A DNA stretch of 64,000 bases from Rostratula benghalensis (GCA_013399305.1 VXAI01000015.1:3323329-3387328), one strand, 5' to 3'; positions 39,118-52,899 are shown, counted from the first letter of the stretch. Translations and numbers: made by a program. Notes: a model not told the origin generated them from the letters alone.

Positions 39118-41489
39118 CTGCGCATTCCAGGCTGTTGTAAATAAAGCAGGGCATTACACAGTAGTTAATCCAGTGCTGTTTTGCTGATCATGTTGAAGAC
39201 ACTGACCTGTTTATGCTCTGCACATCTCTTAGTGAAAATAATGGAGCAGATTTCACCTTAGTGGCTGACTTCCATTGAGTCAGGCTCTGTGCCCCTAAAT
39301 GAATGATAATAGCTGCCATGCCATGGTAATTCCCGTGCAGTAAAGCACGCTGAAACCTGTTACCTCCTGTTTGTTCTCAGCATGGATCATTGCTCCTTCC
39401 ACCACTGTGAGAGCCAGACCAAAAAAAACCACACAGTGGTACCCCAGCAGAGGTGCTTAATGAATTCACCACCCATCTGCAGGGAGATGCAGACACAAAC
39501 AGGCACTGGAGGCTCTGGAAGGCACCAGGGCTCCCCAGTGCTGGTATGGGATGTTTCCCAGTGCCCAGGAATGGCCACCCCCCTTGGCAAAAGGGAAGCC
39601 CAGAACACTGGGCACCTTCAGTCACAGCTGGGGCTGAAGGGCACAACAAAAGCTTGTCTTAGCTTATTGCTCCAATTTGCTTTATTAGAGAAAGGAGGGC
39701 AGCATTGTCTTTTTTGTACCTCTGAGGTACTGTCAGCCTTAAGCCAACGAGATATAATGCAAGAATTATTTTGAGCAATTCAGGGTTTGTTTCTGTTACC
39801 TTTTTTTTTTTTTAAACTTTCCAGAAGCAATCCATTTTTATTCTGCACATACACACATTCAATATTGCAGGCACTGAGTGCACTTAGGCAAAGCAAAGAC
39901 AAGAATTCATGTGAAGCAAAAAAAATAATCTGGGTTTTTGACCAGTCTTCCAATTAACTTTGCTGGCAATTTGTAACACGGAATTCATAAAAATCCTGAG
40001 GCACTTTTTATAGGCAAGATGGAAAGTGGTTTATTCTTTTTTTCATCTTGCAGGAAATTTCCTTGTCTTTCTCTGAAGCAAAAGAAAACACGTCAATAAA
40101 TAAAGAATGAATCTCCAAAAACTTTCTTTGACTCAAAGGCAAGCTGATATTATAACAGCCTAATTCACTTCAAGCACTCCCGGCTCGGCTGGGTGAGTGC
40201 ATCATCCCCAGAGGCAACCACTGCATTTCTAAAGGACAGCCCATTAAGCACCACCAAAGTTCCCCCCTCTGCCTTCGACATACTGGGTTAATTGCACATC
40301 TGCTCAGTGTCCTCATCCCTTCCCTGCACCAAGTCCCTCAACTCAGCTCTGGTCGCTGGCAGAAGCAGCAGAGTCCTCTGCAAGCATCACCCTTCCTTGC
40401 CGAGGTCTGACACATCCGAAATCTGGTAATACACAAAGAAACCCTGGCTGCTCTGCCTGCGAAATACCCGCAGAAAATGAGCCAGGAGGTTTGCTCCCTC
40501 CTTGCCCTTGCTCAGCGCCTGGCTCTGGGGCTTGACACGCGTGTTGTGATGGATGGGGAGGAACAATGCTGAGCCCGGCGGGGACTGTGCCCGTGCCACT
40601 ACCTGGCTTCCACCCTCTGAGCGTTTTGGCACTCAACAAAAGCATGTTGGCAATTTCAGCGAATCCCTTGAGTTCTGGAGGGAGTTTTTGTTAGTGAGAG
40701 AGAGAGTCAGATGTCATTTTCTTCGCAAGAAAAATCAAGTGTCATAAAGAGGCACTTGAGCTGCTCTGGTTACCTCCAGCAGCCAGGGATGTATCAGGTG
40801 TGTCAGGTCACAACAAGCAGCGAGAAGGGCACGGATTTTGTATTTCCACCTGTTCAGCATTTGAGAACCTGCTCTCACAGCCAGCCGTGTCAGTTCTCTT
40901 GCTCAAAAGCTGGTGGTCTTGGACCACTCCTCCTAATATGCCCATTGAAGCAGTGTCCCCATTTTTCCTCATGCATTAACAGCTACTTTACAGGATTTGC
41001 TCTTCCCACATCCCTCGTTTTTATTTCCTATCTGCTAACACCTCTTTTATTACCCCGTGCACCTCTCCAGTCAGTGACTGCCATCCACAGCCCCTTCTAC
41101 CTACATCTGCCAACGTCTGCAGTTTGGACATATTTTCTGACGCCTGTTTGAAGACTGCCTTAAAACCTTAATCACAACTGTTTCTCCCAGTCTGAGATAA
41201 TTGGGTGTTAGAGACTGCTTCTCTTATTTATTTTTAGCAGAAAGTAAGACACTTTCACAGGTGTTTCAGCACACAGGAGGAGTGGAGAAGTCAATTATAT
41301 GATCAAAAACTTTCCATATTCCACCCCCTGCTCCTTCCCCTCCTCTGCAGATATTGCCAAATGTGTTGAGGCAAGAGGACATGGCCCAGCAGCATAAAGG
41401 TCATGTTTTACCTGTCTCAGAGGTCCTTGTCTTCAGCCATCAGGCAGTTCCCCACCATTTCCAGAGGGTATCAGCAAAGGCAGAACAGG

Positions 41490-41600
41490 AAATGCTCCAA
41501 TCTGGCTAAATTAAAATTAATTTAACAATTATTCATCAACCTTGTGTAAATTAGGGTTTCCTTGGGTCCTTAGCTAATTATCTGGGATTTTAAACTGGAA
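41490..41600. promoter_or_regulatory. Candidate conserved non-coding block
   Basis: A very AT-rich unique block with AATTAAAATTAATTTAAC, AACAATTATTC and CTAATTATC. These are typical homeodomain-site clusters of vertebrate developmental enhancers. No coding frame. Confidence 0.3.
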
Positions 41601-41762
41601 ACATGACACACTGTTCAACAGCCAGCAACAAAAAGGATGCACTCTGCGTCCTGCCTGGTTGGTAACGCCTCTTGATCAGAAAGGATTTAAATAAAGAAGA
41701 ATTAATCAATGTACCTTTATGCATGAAAAAAACCCAAAAACAAAAAACCAACCCTCAAACCC

Positions 41763-41825
41763 NNNNNNNNNNNNNNNNNNNNNNNNNNNNNNNNNNNNNN
41801 NNNNNNNNNNNNNNNNNNNNNNNNN
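41763..41825. other. Assembly gap (N-run)
   Basis: 63 undetermined bases. The left flank is an A/C-rich low-complexity run (41726-41762), a likely cause of the break. Confidence 0.99.
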
Positions 41826-44699
41826 GGTGCTTAGCTGCTGGCCAGGGACAACCTACCATGGTCCTTTGAGCCAAGGCCATGGGACAGGAGACCCTCCTTG
41901 CCCATGTCCCTGTTTGCAAAGAGGGACTGGGCAAAGAGATCACTTTTGCCCAAGGTACTTCGGAAATCTGTTGAGATGAAATCTGAGAACTGAATTCAGA
42001 TTTTCTGAATCCTCCCCCAGTTCTTTCACAACAAGACCATCACCAACAGCACACAGGTTTAACTGGCTGCTGAAGAGTAGCTGAAATGCCAATGAAAGGA
42101 ACAGAACTGCAACCATGGGTTGCAAACGGAACTCGGTAGAGCTGCCTTCTGAAATAATAGGCATGCAGTAATTTTTAAACACTATTGACAGTAAGATGCC
42201 AGTAAACCTGTCATTGGCAGTGTAAGTCAGTATGATTCCTAATAATAACCATCAGGAAAAGGCCATCTACATTCAGCAGAGGAAAGAATGTAATTATTTA
42301 AAGGAATCTCTTTGTTTCTCTGCGCTGTGTACAAAATAACGTGGGTACATGCAAAGGGCACAGAGAAAATAAATGCAACTGAGCCCTCTGTGCATGTAAG
42401 GCTCCTCTGCAGCAGTGGAGGGCACAGCGTGGAGGACGGATGAGAGCTGCATGGGGCAGTGTGGATGAGGTGTCCTGTTGGCTCTGCGTAAGGCAATGAT
42501 CACCCAGAGGTCTGCAGTGATCTGAGACATGGATTTGTCCACACTCAGAACTTCTTCCCGGGGGAGTGTAGTGTTGTGGGTGAGTGAGCATGGGGCAGAG
42601 AAGGGTGGAAGGACAACACAGAGCCAGCAAGCACAGCTGTACACCCACAGCTCTTTGTGGTCCCCACAGCATGCCCAGACACGCTGCCCGGTGGGAAGAT
42701 TTCAGGATTGGGCTCCTGTCCTGGCAAGCTGCTCCCAGTTCATCAGCAGATGCAAACTCACCAGCAGCTATAGAAATATTTGTAGAGGGTAGTCAAAGGA
42801 GGGGGTGGAATTCTCCATTGTCACCCATCTGCTCTTTCTCCCGGAAAAAATTGTGTGCATTGCTTCAGTTGTACCAAGGCACTTGCAAAGAAACTGCAAG
42901 GGTCACAAATGGGCTGTCACTATTACACACGTGTAGAGATGAAGGTGGCAGCAGTTTGTCACTCCTGGGAAAGCTGACAGGGATATGGCAGCATGAGGGG
43001 GTCATGTGCACATTCAGACTGTAGCACAGCTCTGAACACCACACCTCATGATAGCTTTTTGTTCAGGAGGAGAGGGAAAAACAAAGCTTTGCTTTGCACC
43101 TGATAAATAGATCTCCCCAAAGTACTCCAGGAAGATCTGCAAGGGGAAAAAAAGCACAGAATCCTGCACTTGCATGAATTATCTATCAGGAGTTTTTTGT
43201 AGGACTGGAGATTTGTCACAAAACAATTATTTTCAGAAGAATAAGAAGTAGGCAGTATGCTTTAGAAGGCTGTGATGATGGTATAATGTGTTATGGAGAT
43301 GGTCATAAGTGCCTGTATTTCCCAGTCTATTCACACCTGCATCTATGCAAGTTTATACAGGCATGTGCTTTTCTCTCCTTGGACTTCTCAGTTTTCCCTA
43401 TTTCTGCCCATTCACACTGCTCCTGTATCCATTCCTCCTCCCTACACCCCAGTCTGTGTCCCCTGGACTCTCAAGCTGTCCTGTTAGAAATTCTTCCCTC
43501 TCAATCTCTTTCCCAGTCTGCTCTGACAACCCGTGATGCCTTGGCAAGCGTAGCATTTTTCCTTCAGGAAGCTGATAGGACCAGTTCCATCAGCCAAGAA
43601 AAGAGCTGGGTCACTCAAATCCAATGCTCAACAAGCGTCTCAAGCATAGCACCACTTCCTTGTATCACCTTTCAGAGCCAGTACCTCCCAAGTTCAGCTT
43701 TCTGGATGCTAACGGCCTTCTCATGCCTCAAGAGGCTGCAAACCCCCACCATCGTTGCTCATGCTGAATTACCTGGGGGACTTGCAGCTTGGAGGACAAG
43801 CAGAGATTTTGCACTGATGTCAGTAATAACAGCTAAACACGGCACCAAGTTCCAGTGGGCTCCACCACCAGCACTAACCACTTTCCTACCAGGGAGGAAG
43901 GAGATCCCATCACACCATCCATATGCTGCTGTTTCCATTCCATCTCTCCAGAGAAGGAACTGGAAAAAGCTGTTGTGTTGCACGGTAATACTCAGTGAGT
44001 AGCTCAGAGTAAAAAGAAAACCATATGTTCAAAACTCAGCACACTGATTATCAAATTCATTGCCGGTTTAAGAGAACACAGATTGAACAGAATTAATGAA
44101 TTGTGCCAGCTGCAAAACTTCTGGCAGATGGAGCAGAAAAAGAAGCAGCCCTGGATGCTGGGAATGATCTTCACCTCTTTTGAGGGAGATATTTCTACAA
44201 TGAATATATTTAAGTGATTAAAAAAACACTCTTGTGCAAGGATGATCTTGATTTTCTTCAATCTTCCTTTGAAATAATTATTTCAAACACAACAAGCTCT
44301 TCAGAAGATCAATAGCTAGGATTATAAAAATATCCCAGCACAGACTGATTGCTGAAGAGAGAATTATTGCTAAGGTTCAGCTTCACTTTTTTTCCCCTAT
44401 TAAATAGAGACTATTTACAGCTCAGAAAACTCCATGTTTCAAGATCTGAGATGTCATTTTTAGCTATGCATTCATCTTTTTGGTTCACATCAACCACCAT
44501 CATCTGTTAAGTCAATAGTTATCTTCCCTACCTACCTCCGAGATGTCCTGAACGAAATCATCAGTCAAGGAAGTCTTCTTGCTGCTGGAAAGAAAAAAAA
44601 GCAGACACATCAGAAGGAACCAGGCAAGAAAAGTTTCCTCCCACATCATTGCTGAGCTTGTTATCTTAAACAAGAGTACAAACTATTGCCTTACCTACG

Positions 44700-44850
44700 T
44701 GAAGGTATTTATGACGCAAACCCAAAGAAAATTGCTACGGTAGATTATGTGCATTTAGTGTTAAGATTCTAATAGACGTGAATTTAATCTATTTTAAATT
44801 AACCCCGCAGCCAATTTTAATGCCATGATGCAGCTGAAAATTGAGTAAGC
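44700..44850. promoter_or_regulatory. Candidate conserved non-coding block
   Basis: A unique AT-rich block with retained CpGs (GCTACGGTAG, ATAGACGTG, CCCCGCAG) and AATTTAATC / TTAAATTAACC cores. It lies about 0.1 kb from the candidate minus-strand exon at 44536-44584. Confidence 0.3.
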
Positions 44851-45539
44851 TCTAAGTTCTAGCAAAGGGGAAAAAGGCAGTTCAAGTTAGAGAAGTCTTA
44901 CGCAGCACCTCTGGCACTAGGACATCTCAGTGCATCACTACACTCCAGGAAGAACATTTCTTACCAAACACCGTGCTGGCAGAACAGGGGTGCAGACCCC
45001 TCGGTATGGGTTTACTACCTGCATCACAGTGTGGTCTCCAGCCTCATTACACAGTACAACAAATACAGAGGGCTCATAGTTGACAGCAGGAGTCTTCAAC
45101 CATACATTACAACCACAGTATCATACTTCGTTCTCCCTCTTGGGCTCAGTTTAAGCTTTTCTTTCTTGTCACCTCTGAGCTATGCTCAAAGGTCTCAGAA
45201 ACAACACACTGCCCTTAAGCCCAAGGTTACGCACCACTGAACAAAGCAAAGAAGTAAAATTACCTCGATTTTTCTCATGTAGAAGTGGTGATCTATATGA
45301 CATCACATAAAGAGACGGTTGGAGAGCTGAGATCTGCACACGCTCCCAGAAAATGCCAGTCTGGTGCTGTAGCCACACCATGGTCCTGCTCTACTTCCAA
45401 GGAGTTAAAAATTTTCAGCTTTATTTTTTCCTCTTTCAGATGCCCTGCTTGGCATGTTTGTATGCTGGTATGGGGGATAACGCTTCAGCCTCCTGATCTG
45501 GAAACACACAGTCAGAGAGGATGGTGACAGGTGATAGGC

Positions 45540-45830
45540 ACAATTTATGAAGAGTTGTTAATTAGCAAAGCCTTTTGATAATATTTATCCCAATAAATTA
45601 ACAGGTAGAAAACTCAGTGCAATTAGTGGAAGAGCCCAAGGCCTGATGTTGTGCACTTGGCCAGACTTTAATTAGTCAAATAGCAACATTTTGTACAAAT
45701 CCTGACAATTAAAATCAGCAGCTAATAACATTCACAATGCCAGGCTAAATCGTGCACAGATAAAACCTGTAATGAATATAAATTAAAATTGAGCAGGTAC
45801 AATGCAGATTCTTAAAGGCATTTCCTGCTG
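45540..45830. promoter_or_regulatory. Candidate conserved non-coding block, dense TAATTA cores
   Basis: In under 300 bases I see GTTAATTAGC, AAATTAAC, CAATTAGTGG, TTTAATTAGTC, GACAATTAAAATC, AGCTAATAAC and ATAAATTAAAATTG, with no repeat or coding signature. This is the richest cluster of homeodomain-type cores in the window and the strongest enhancer-like candidate by composition. Confidence 0.4.
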
Positions 45831-48800
45831 ATCTCTTTGACCAAGAGCATTTGTGGAGAGCAGAGCTGTGTACTGCTGAGGTTAAGTTTATATTTTGGTT
45901 GTGGATGGAATGATTGCTTTGTTACCTTTTTTTTTTTTTGGTTTGTTTTGCTTTAACTCAAAAACCTGAAATACTTCTGAAATTTATAGCAGCCAACACA
46001 GGAGAACGCCTCCAAACACCCTTTCTTTGTGCCTTTACTCATAATTAGTGTAACCCAGCTTTTGCCTGCGGCCCCAAAATGCACAAACCTTCCAGCCAGA
46101 AGCAGCGCTCCTGCAAGGACACGCTGACTCCCTGCACCTTGGGGGTCTCCTTCAGTAGCAGGGCTGCAGGACACAGAACATCTCCTGCAGCAGCCACCAG
46201 CACAGCCAACCAGGGAAAGTGCTCTCCAGGACTCTGCAGCCCTCGGGCCTGCCTGCAGGTCCCCCCCAAACAAACCTCCTGCATTTTTGCTACAAACAGA
46301 CGTTGGTAAAGATCATAGGAGAGGCTGAAATTTAGAGCTGCTCTTTCTCACCAGATTTTGTCACTAAAACTCTAAGCAGTATAATTTAAAATACTAAACA
46401 GAAAAGGCAAATTCCTCTGCTTTTCCTATGGCAGCAGAAAGCTTTTCCCCTCCCTTTGGTGAGGGCAAGCATTTTTGCAGAACAACTTTCAGTGCTACTC
46501 CAAGGCAATGAGATGATTATTTTCTCTGGTAGCACCAGCCCTCTCTCCATTTCCCACCCAGTGCAGCATGCCATTAGCTTCAGATGTGCAAACAAAGAAC
46601 ATTTTACAGCGAGGAATTAGCTGTTACAAGTTCTATTGATAGGGAGAATGGAAAGGGCAGGCTGGCACCATGCTACAAATTAGCTACTTTAATATATTCC
46701 TTTTCTTCCTTTTGAGTTTTCATGGATACTTCCAGACACTGCAAAGGCTCATCCTCCAGACAGTCCAATTAAAAGAAAAGTTAGATTCGGTGATTCACTG
46801 TTTCAATACAACAAGGACAAATGCTGTAAACAGTGCTATTTCATGACATCAACAGCTGGCAGAATAAAAACCATGCAATTTGATTTGTTGTTCATGGGGA
46901 TGACTTCCTCTCCATTTACAGGCCACTGACTTTTTTGAAAGGTACATTTTATATCACAATGACAGTGTTTCATTTTCTTCATAAAAACGGGTTTCCACAT
47001 AGCTGTGGTTACCATATCACATTTGAACCAGGCTTAAGCATTTCAAGAGTTAACTCTCACCTCTCCCTCCCTCTTTTTAGAATTAATGTCTCCTGAAATC
47101 TTTTGGTTGTCAGCACTGCTTTCTCAAAACTGTCCTAGAGTTATTTGTCCCATCATGCAAGAGCTTAGTGCCAGTGTGAACCAGCAGATGTGCTCAAGGA
47201 GTGTAGGCAGCAGCAGGCAAGATCTCATATGTGCATCTTGCCAGCGAGACAGCACCACACCGTGTCCCTTCCTCTGCTGCCCTGCAGCAGCAATGCCTGT
47301 GGCCCTGTCCCCAACTGGCACTTCTTAACCATTGTTTTCATACAGCTTTGGCTGCTAAATATGGAATACTTCCCTCTTTTCCTGCCATGCTCCAGAAACC
47401 CACCGATGTATTGAATTACAGCTGCGTACCAGCAAATAGCTACCTATCTACGTAACACAGTGTAACTTGGCACAATGGGGGAGCATCTGAAATGCTTTTC
47501 AGAGAGCTCAGCTATGTGCTGAACACTGAAATACCCTTCTCCAAGAAGGTGGAGAAAAGCAGTTGTGACTGACATGTCATTTTTATTTACTGGTAGATCA
47601 TTCACAGTCCTGGCCTCTGTGGTATGAGCAACAGGAGGATTTGGAAGTCTCTTTACAAGCAGTCCATTTTGCAAAGATCATGCATTTTCTGGGAGGTTCT
47701 GTGAAACCTCCCCACTGCTAGTTTCTGTCTAGGCACCAGAAATGGTATTGAAAGCTTTTTATAACAGAGTGAATAAGATTTTAGTTGAACTCAAACTATG
47801 TGATATGGATAAAGATATAAGAACAAGTAATGGGAAGCTGTTTCCTAAGGTAACAGTTCATTTATAGAAGACTGTTGAGAAGCTGCTTTTGTTCTGCTGA
47901 CAATGCCTGAATGAAATAAGTGACTTCTTCAGTCACTTTAAAGAAATTGCAAATAGATCCTACTTTGCTGGAGCTTCTATTAAGGTGGAAAACTCATTAC
48001 CAGCAAAGGGCTAAAAGCTGTAAAACTTTGGTCTTGAAAGTTCCAGTGTTAAGACGATGAGAGACCTTGAAAAAAGGAATTTTGAATGGGCTGTCAAGTT
48101 CAGAGTTAGAACTGAGCTTTGAGGTATTCATTATTAGAACCACAAAAATTCTGCACAGGGTACTACTTTACAGTCACAACTGATTTCTTCTTTCCTAAGA
48201 GAATGCCGTGACTTTTGGCACAAGATAGGGACACTCAAGAAGCCCAGGATGAAGTTGGACCAGTCATAAGTGAGTCACTAGCCAAGCAGAAAGCATGTAC
48301 AAGAAGGACAAAGTGCTTATAAACATCTGGGGCCTAGCTGCTTTCATCCAGCAGAGACCTGCTCACAAACAGAACAATACATTAGAGAGGCTGCATGCAG
48401 ATACTTGGCCACCAGCCTTTCAAGGTGCCAAGAAAATATTTCCCTGAGAGGATCAAATCAATTGATGGCTGCCCAAACTTGTCATTATTTTCAGACTTCA
48501 CAAGAGGTTTTCCAAATCTCCAGCAAGGTGAAATGGAAAGGGACAACTACTACGAATCATGAAAAATAGCAGCCAAGTGCATTACCTTCAGCCATAGCTA
48601 CAAACCACTGCCAATGGAAGTATAGTTCCCCAGGTGGGCTCTCACCCACACACCTACAGTGCAAGTACCAGAGGTACAGTGTACATAAATAAAGACTTGG
48701 TTTGACATTTCAACTCACTGTGAATCACCTGCCGTTGTTTGGATGATGTCTCAGCCAAGTTGTTAATTTCTTAAGACTCACAACTCCATTTTCAAATATG

Positions 48801-48935
48801 TGAAAACATTAAATCACATACTATTGCCTTTCTTCACTCCCAAATGAGAAAGAACATCAGTAAGTCTGAGCCAAACACAATGAAATACAGAACTACATCT
48901 TCTATTGTTAGATACTGACCTTGCATTTACAACAT

Positions 48936-48980
48936 AAAGAAAAAAAAAAAAAGAAAAAAAAGAAAAAAAAAAGAAAAAAG
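48936..48980 (+). repeat. A-rich polypurine tract
   Basis: About 45 bases of A runs separated by single G. No retroposon body adjoins, so I treat it as low complexity. Confidence 0.9.
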
Positions 48981-50339
48981 CACCCAGCAGTGGAATAAGC
49001 TTGAACTGTAGTTGAAACTGGACATCATCCTTCTCAGTTCAATTTTACCTGTGGTCTGACTGCCCAAATGTCAGCTGTGGGATCTAAGCTGTATTTGCCT
49101 GAACCTCAACAAGTCTCCACATGCAATCTGTTACACTCATCTCAAACTATTCTTTCACTTTTTAAACTCTGTACACTATTTTAATTGATATTTGGAATAC
49201 ATTCTATTATCTCTTCCCATGCAAACAGGCCTCTCATGGAAGGTGATTTCCCACAACACACCCATTATTTAAGGATAAATGGTAGTATTTACCGTATCTG
49301 CAAATTTTTAAAGCACAAAGGCAAAGATTATTCCTTCTTTATAGGATAGCTGGTGTCTTGTGATTGCTTGTGGATTGAGTAAGACTGTCACATTTGTGCT
49401 TGTCTGCACTGTCACAAGATAATACTGAGAAGTCAGCAAGATACCAAGCCTAACTTTCAGTGACGTTTCAGAGTGCCTCTGAGGGTGCAGGCCTCAGCAC
49501 ACTGTATGCAGCAGGACCATTAGTCTCTAAACTGGGCAGCTGGGGAAACTCAGTACTCCCCTGTCTCACTGTCAGCAGACAGTACAGAGCAGAGGTCTCT
49601 CACCCAGGCACATCCTCAATAGCTCCTTATATTTCTGTCTCTCTGTGAGATGTCACCCACCTTTCCAGAGGAAGAGGGAAGAGTAAACTGTTCATTGCTT
49701 CAAATAGAGCTACAGGCAATTAAACCAAACCCCTACTTACAAAATGGCATTCAAACCATTTGCCCACTACAAAAATCGACCTACCTAACTTAGATGTCAC
49801 AGAAAGCATATTCCTAGCTTCCCTAAATCATAACTTCTGCTTTGGGCTTGGAGGACTGTCAAAAAGAGGAAGCAAGTTCAATGACTTTGAAGGCCAGCAG
49901 CTCAATCATTTCTGTAAAGCGAGCAGCCTGATTGCACACTGCCTGTTATCCTCAGCTTCATGTAAAGTAGTCATTATCCTGGGAATGAAACACAGAATTG
50001 CTTCTGCCTCTGAAGATACAAGACTTCATTCATTGGCAAAGTTTTACTGGCCTTAAAATCCAGCAAATTTTCACTGTCACAGTATGAGAACAACAGCTTT
50101 CCAACACCACTTATTGTACCCATGCTCACAGAACTACCACCGTGTCATCAAAATCATTAGGTTGTCAGAACTGAGTGAGTGTTTCTGTGCCAGATACAAA
50201 ACACTGGACAAACGCCATCAGGTGTGCCAGCATAGCTCACTCATTTTTACAGTATTCTCTCAAATTCAACATATAATATCACACTGTGTCCACTTTGTCT
50301 CCTTATCTACAATGCCTTAAAACAGACATAGCTTTAGGA

Positions 50340-50560
50340 AAGGATGAAAGATGTGTTTAATTTTTGCCAAGTGCGATACCATTAAAGTCATTAGCCAATA
50401 TTGGTTCTAGCGGGAGATTACGAACAGCAGGAATTTAACGTGCTGCTTCTGCAGGATTAATAGATACACGTCTCATAACATTTTTGAGCGCAATGACAGC
50501 TTGAGGCTGTCAAATTCCTGCTATTTCCTGATTAAATACTATCAGACAGGCTTACACCCT
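50340..50560. promoter_or_regulatory. Candidate conserved non-coding block with nested inverted repeats
   Basis: A unique block with retained CpGs (AGTGCGATACC, CTAGCGGGAG, TTACGAAC, AACGTGC, GAGCGCAATG) and an 11-bp perfect inverted repeat: AGCAGGAATTT at 50426-50436 and AAATTCCTGCT at 50512-50522. Just inside the right arm is a hairpin TGACAGC-TTGAG-GCTGTCA (50494-50512). TGACAG is the core bound by TALE homeodomain proteins such as MEIS/TGIF, here in mirrored copies. Function is inferred. Confidence 0.35.
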
Positions 50561-50994
50561 TTCAGGAAGCACAACCAGAAGATGCAACTGAAGACAAACT
50601 GTTACGTGATCTACAAAGGTTTAAATCATAGCAAGTTTTTGGCAAAGGGATGTGTGGTTCAGGGAGTGTTTTAATTGGATCATGAAGCTGTCAGTGTTCA
50701 GCTATGAGGTTTCCCAGAATTCAGAGCACATTATTTTTTGAAATGTATCTTATGTGAAGGGGAAGGAGTTCAATAAAAGCTACTTCAGTATACTGGCTTT
50801 TGTCCGTCTTTGAGACAATTTCTATGGCACACTGTGGTAAGACAGAGGGCATTCACCTTTGGACTCAATATGCCTGTGTACAGTTATTCCAGAGACACAG
50901 GGGAGAACTTCAATGGCATGTGCAGAGTGGAAGCAAAACCAGTTGTTTCCACCTCTGATTAAGGTGGAAATCACCACATCCAAGCCCTCAGCTC

Positions 50995-51095
50995 AAAGCC
51001 AGATGAGCTGGAGCAGGATGCCCAGGCCTGCGTGCAGTCAGGTTTTGATCATCTCCAGGGATGGAGACTCACAACCTCTGCAGGCAATGACAACA
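50995..51095 (-). mobile_element. Short degenerate CR1 LINE fragment
   Basis: Read on the minus strand the segment matches the inner part of the CR1 3' region: the plus-strand strings 'gttttgatcatctccaggga' and 'ggagactcacaacctctgca' parallel the reversed CR1 sequence. The CR1 3' tail is missing, and both boundaries are approximate. Confidence 0.65.
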
Positions 51096-52899
51096 GCCAG
51101 TAAGTGAGACTTGAGCAACGAGGGCCCAGGAGCAGCAAGGGCCAACGGCTCCCCGAAGGACGGGAGCCAGGTTCTCAGGGTGCTAATGCAGGTGGCAGGA
51201 CAGGAACCTCACCAGCCCAGCCCCAGCGTCCCCAAGCGAGCAGGGCAAGCCCAGGCACAGCAGCTGGGATCAGCCCAGAGTTCAGATTGCCAAGTGGACA
51301 TGTGGTGACAAAGCTCTGAGGTCAAGCTGGGAAGTCAGTCTGTGGGTCAGGGTCCACAGTGAGACATGGGTGCGATGGACCTGGAGATGGACATACCTAC
51401 AGCCAGCATAGCAGGGAGCAAGGGAGCTGAGGAGTCTCCACTCAGAGGCTGTGGGTGAAGGTCCCATGTGAGGCTTGTCACAGGGCCATCAAGGTCTATT
51501 ACCGCATTGAGGGCCCTGGCAGACAGAACACAAATGAGCCAGAAATATCTGCCCACTGATAAATTGCAACACAACTCACAGGGACAGTGTGAACCCAAAC
51601 AGATAAGGGACCCGCACAAAAGAATAATGACCATCTATTCTCTCTTTGCAATGGCAATTCTGAGAAAACTATTAACTTACAAACTCAAAGGCTTTCACAA
51701 TTCATGATTCAACTGAGTAAACTGGTGGCTCGTTATTATGCAAAAACATGAAATGTTTTGTTCCGGGAATATAAAACAATAGATTGGGGTATCTAAAGAA
51801 CCTTTATTCTTCTGTCTGTCATTATTATACCATCACACTTAAATCCCACATATTTTACCGCAAGAATCCAAGGGAATAAGAGGTTTTCTGCTAGAAATAG
51901 ACCTCTGGAGTAGCCGCCTTTTCACTCTGTGTTGAGTATTCACTGGGAGGTTTCTAGGTGAGTTCACAGCCATATCACTTTTTTGCAGCATAGACAGCTT
52001 ACTGGACCTGAAATAACAACACTGGGTCAGGTGAAGCCTGCGTTACATCATTTTTTTTAAGGCAACATTTTATGATTTTGATAAAATCTTTTAATGGTTG
52101 TAGTTGGCAATTTATAATTTTCACCATCCATAAACTAGGGCACTCAAAGACCTGTGGAAAGTGTACCTTTGATTGTCTCAGTAGCTTAAGGCTGAAATGT
52201 CTTCTCACACTTACTCGACTCAAAGTGGAAAAATACTCATCTTTTCATCAGTCCTTACAAAATGAATTGTTCTTTTCCATTTTTCCTTAGAAGATGAATT
52301 AGATTATTGGAGCTTCCAAACTGAGAGGCAGAGATTAGAAATTACTTTTGTTTCCTTCCTTGTGATGCCAAACCCTCTGACTTGCTTCTTGATTGCAGCA
52401 AAGTTTAGGATTTTTTCAAGCTCTGGCACTTCTGAAGGAAAAACAAGCTGCTACAACAAGCAAGAGCAATAATTTAACAGACAGTTCTACAATCACTAAG
52501 GCTATCTATCATATCCTAATAAATAAAGTTGCAGATAAATATCTTTGGACTGCATTTTAACAAGAAACCTCAAATCCTCCTACTTTTAAATAGAGGAAAT
52601 ATGAGCACATATGGAACTTGTTCCTAGAAGAATACATCCTTAGAATTTATTTCATAAGAAACAGGACAAGTAAAAGCTTGGATGCCTAAATTACACCAGT
52701 TTAACTGAAGTAACATAGCACATCTCCCACTCTACGTTGTCTGGAAAAGTCGGCATCTGCCCTTCTCCAGTCTTGCATACTGGAATTTCTTACATTACCA
52801 GGCAGCTGTATTGATAACACTGTCCAATATCATCAGGAAGTCATCACCCTTTCTATGCAGAGATCAACAGTTTCATACTCAGTATAAAGAGAAAAATGA

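Noticed and set aside
40030..40112. Plus-strand acceptor-like tract (TTTTTTTCATCTTGCAG) followed by an 18-codon open end and AATAAA
   Set aside because: It looks like a terminal exon, but no upstream plus-strand exon or promoter was found. It serves as a control showing that good acceptor-like sites occur by chance here.
45425..45470. Plus-strand acceptor and donor pair enclosing an ATG
   Set aside because: The enclosed segment is under 30 bases with no coding context; a chance splice-site pair is the simpler explanation.
48655..49110. Minus-strand segment with GTAAAA donor near 49047 and an open 16-codon stretch
   Set aside because: The acceptor side lacks a polypyrimidine tract, and the phase does not fit the neighbouring candidate exons.
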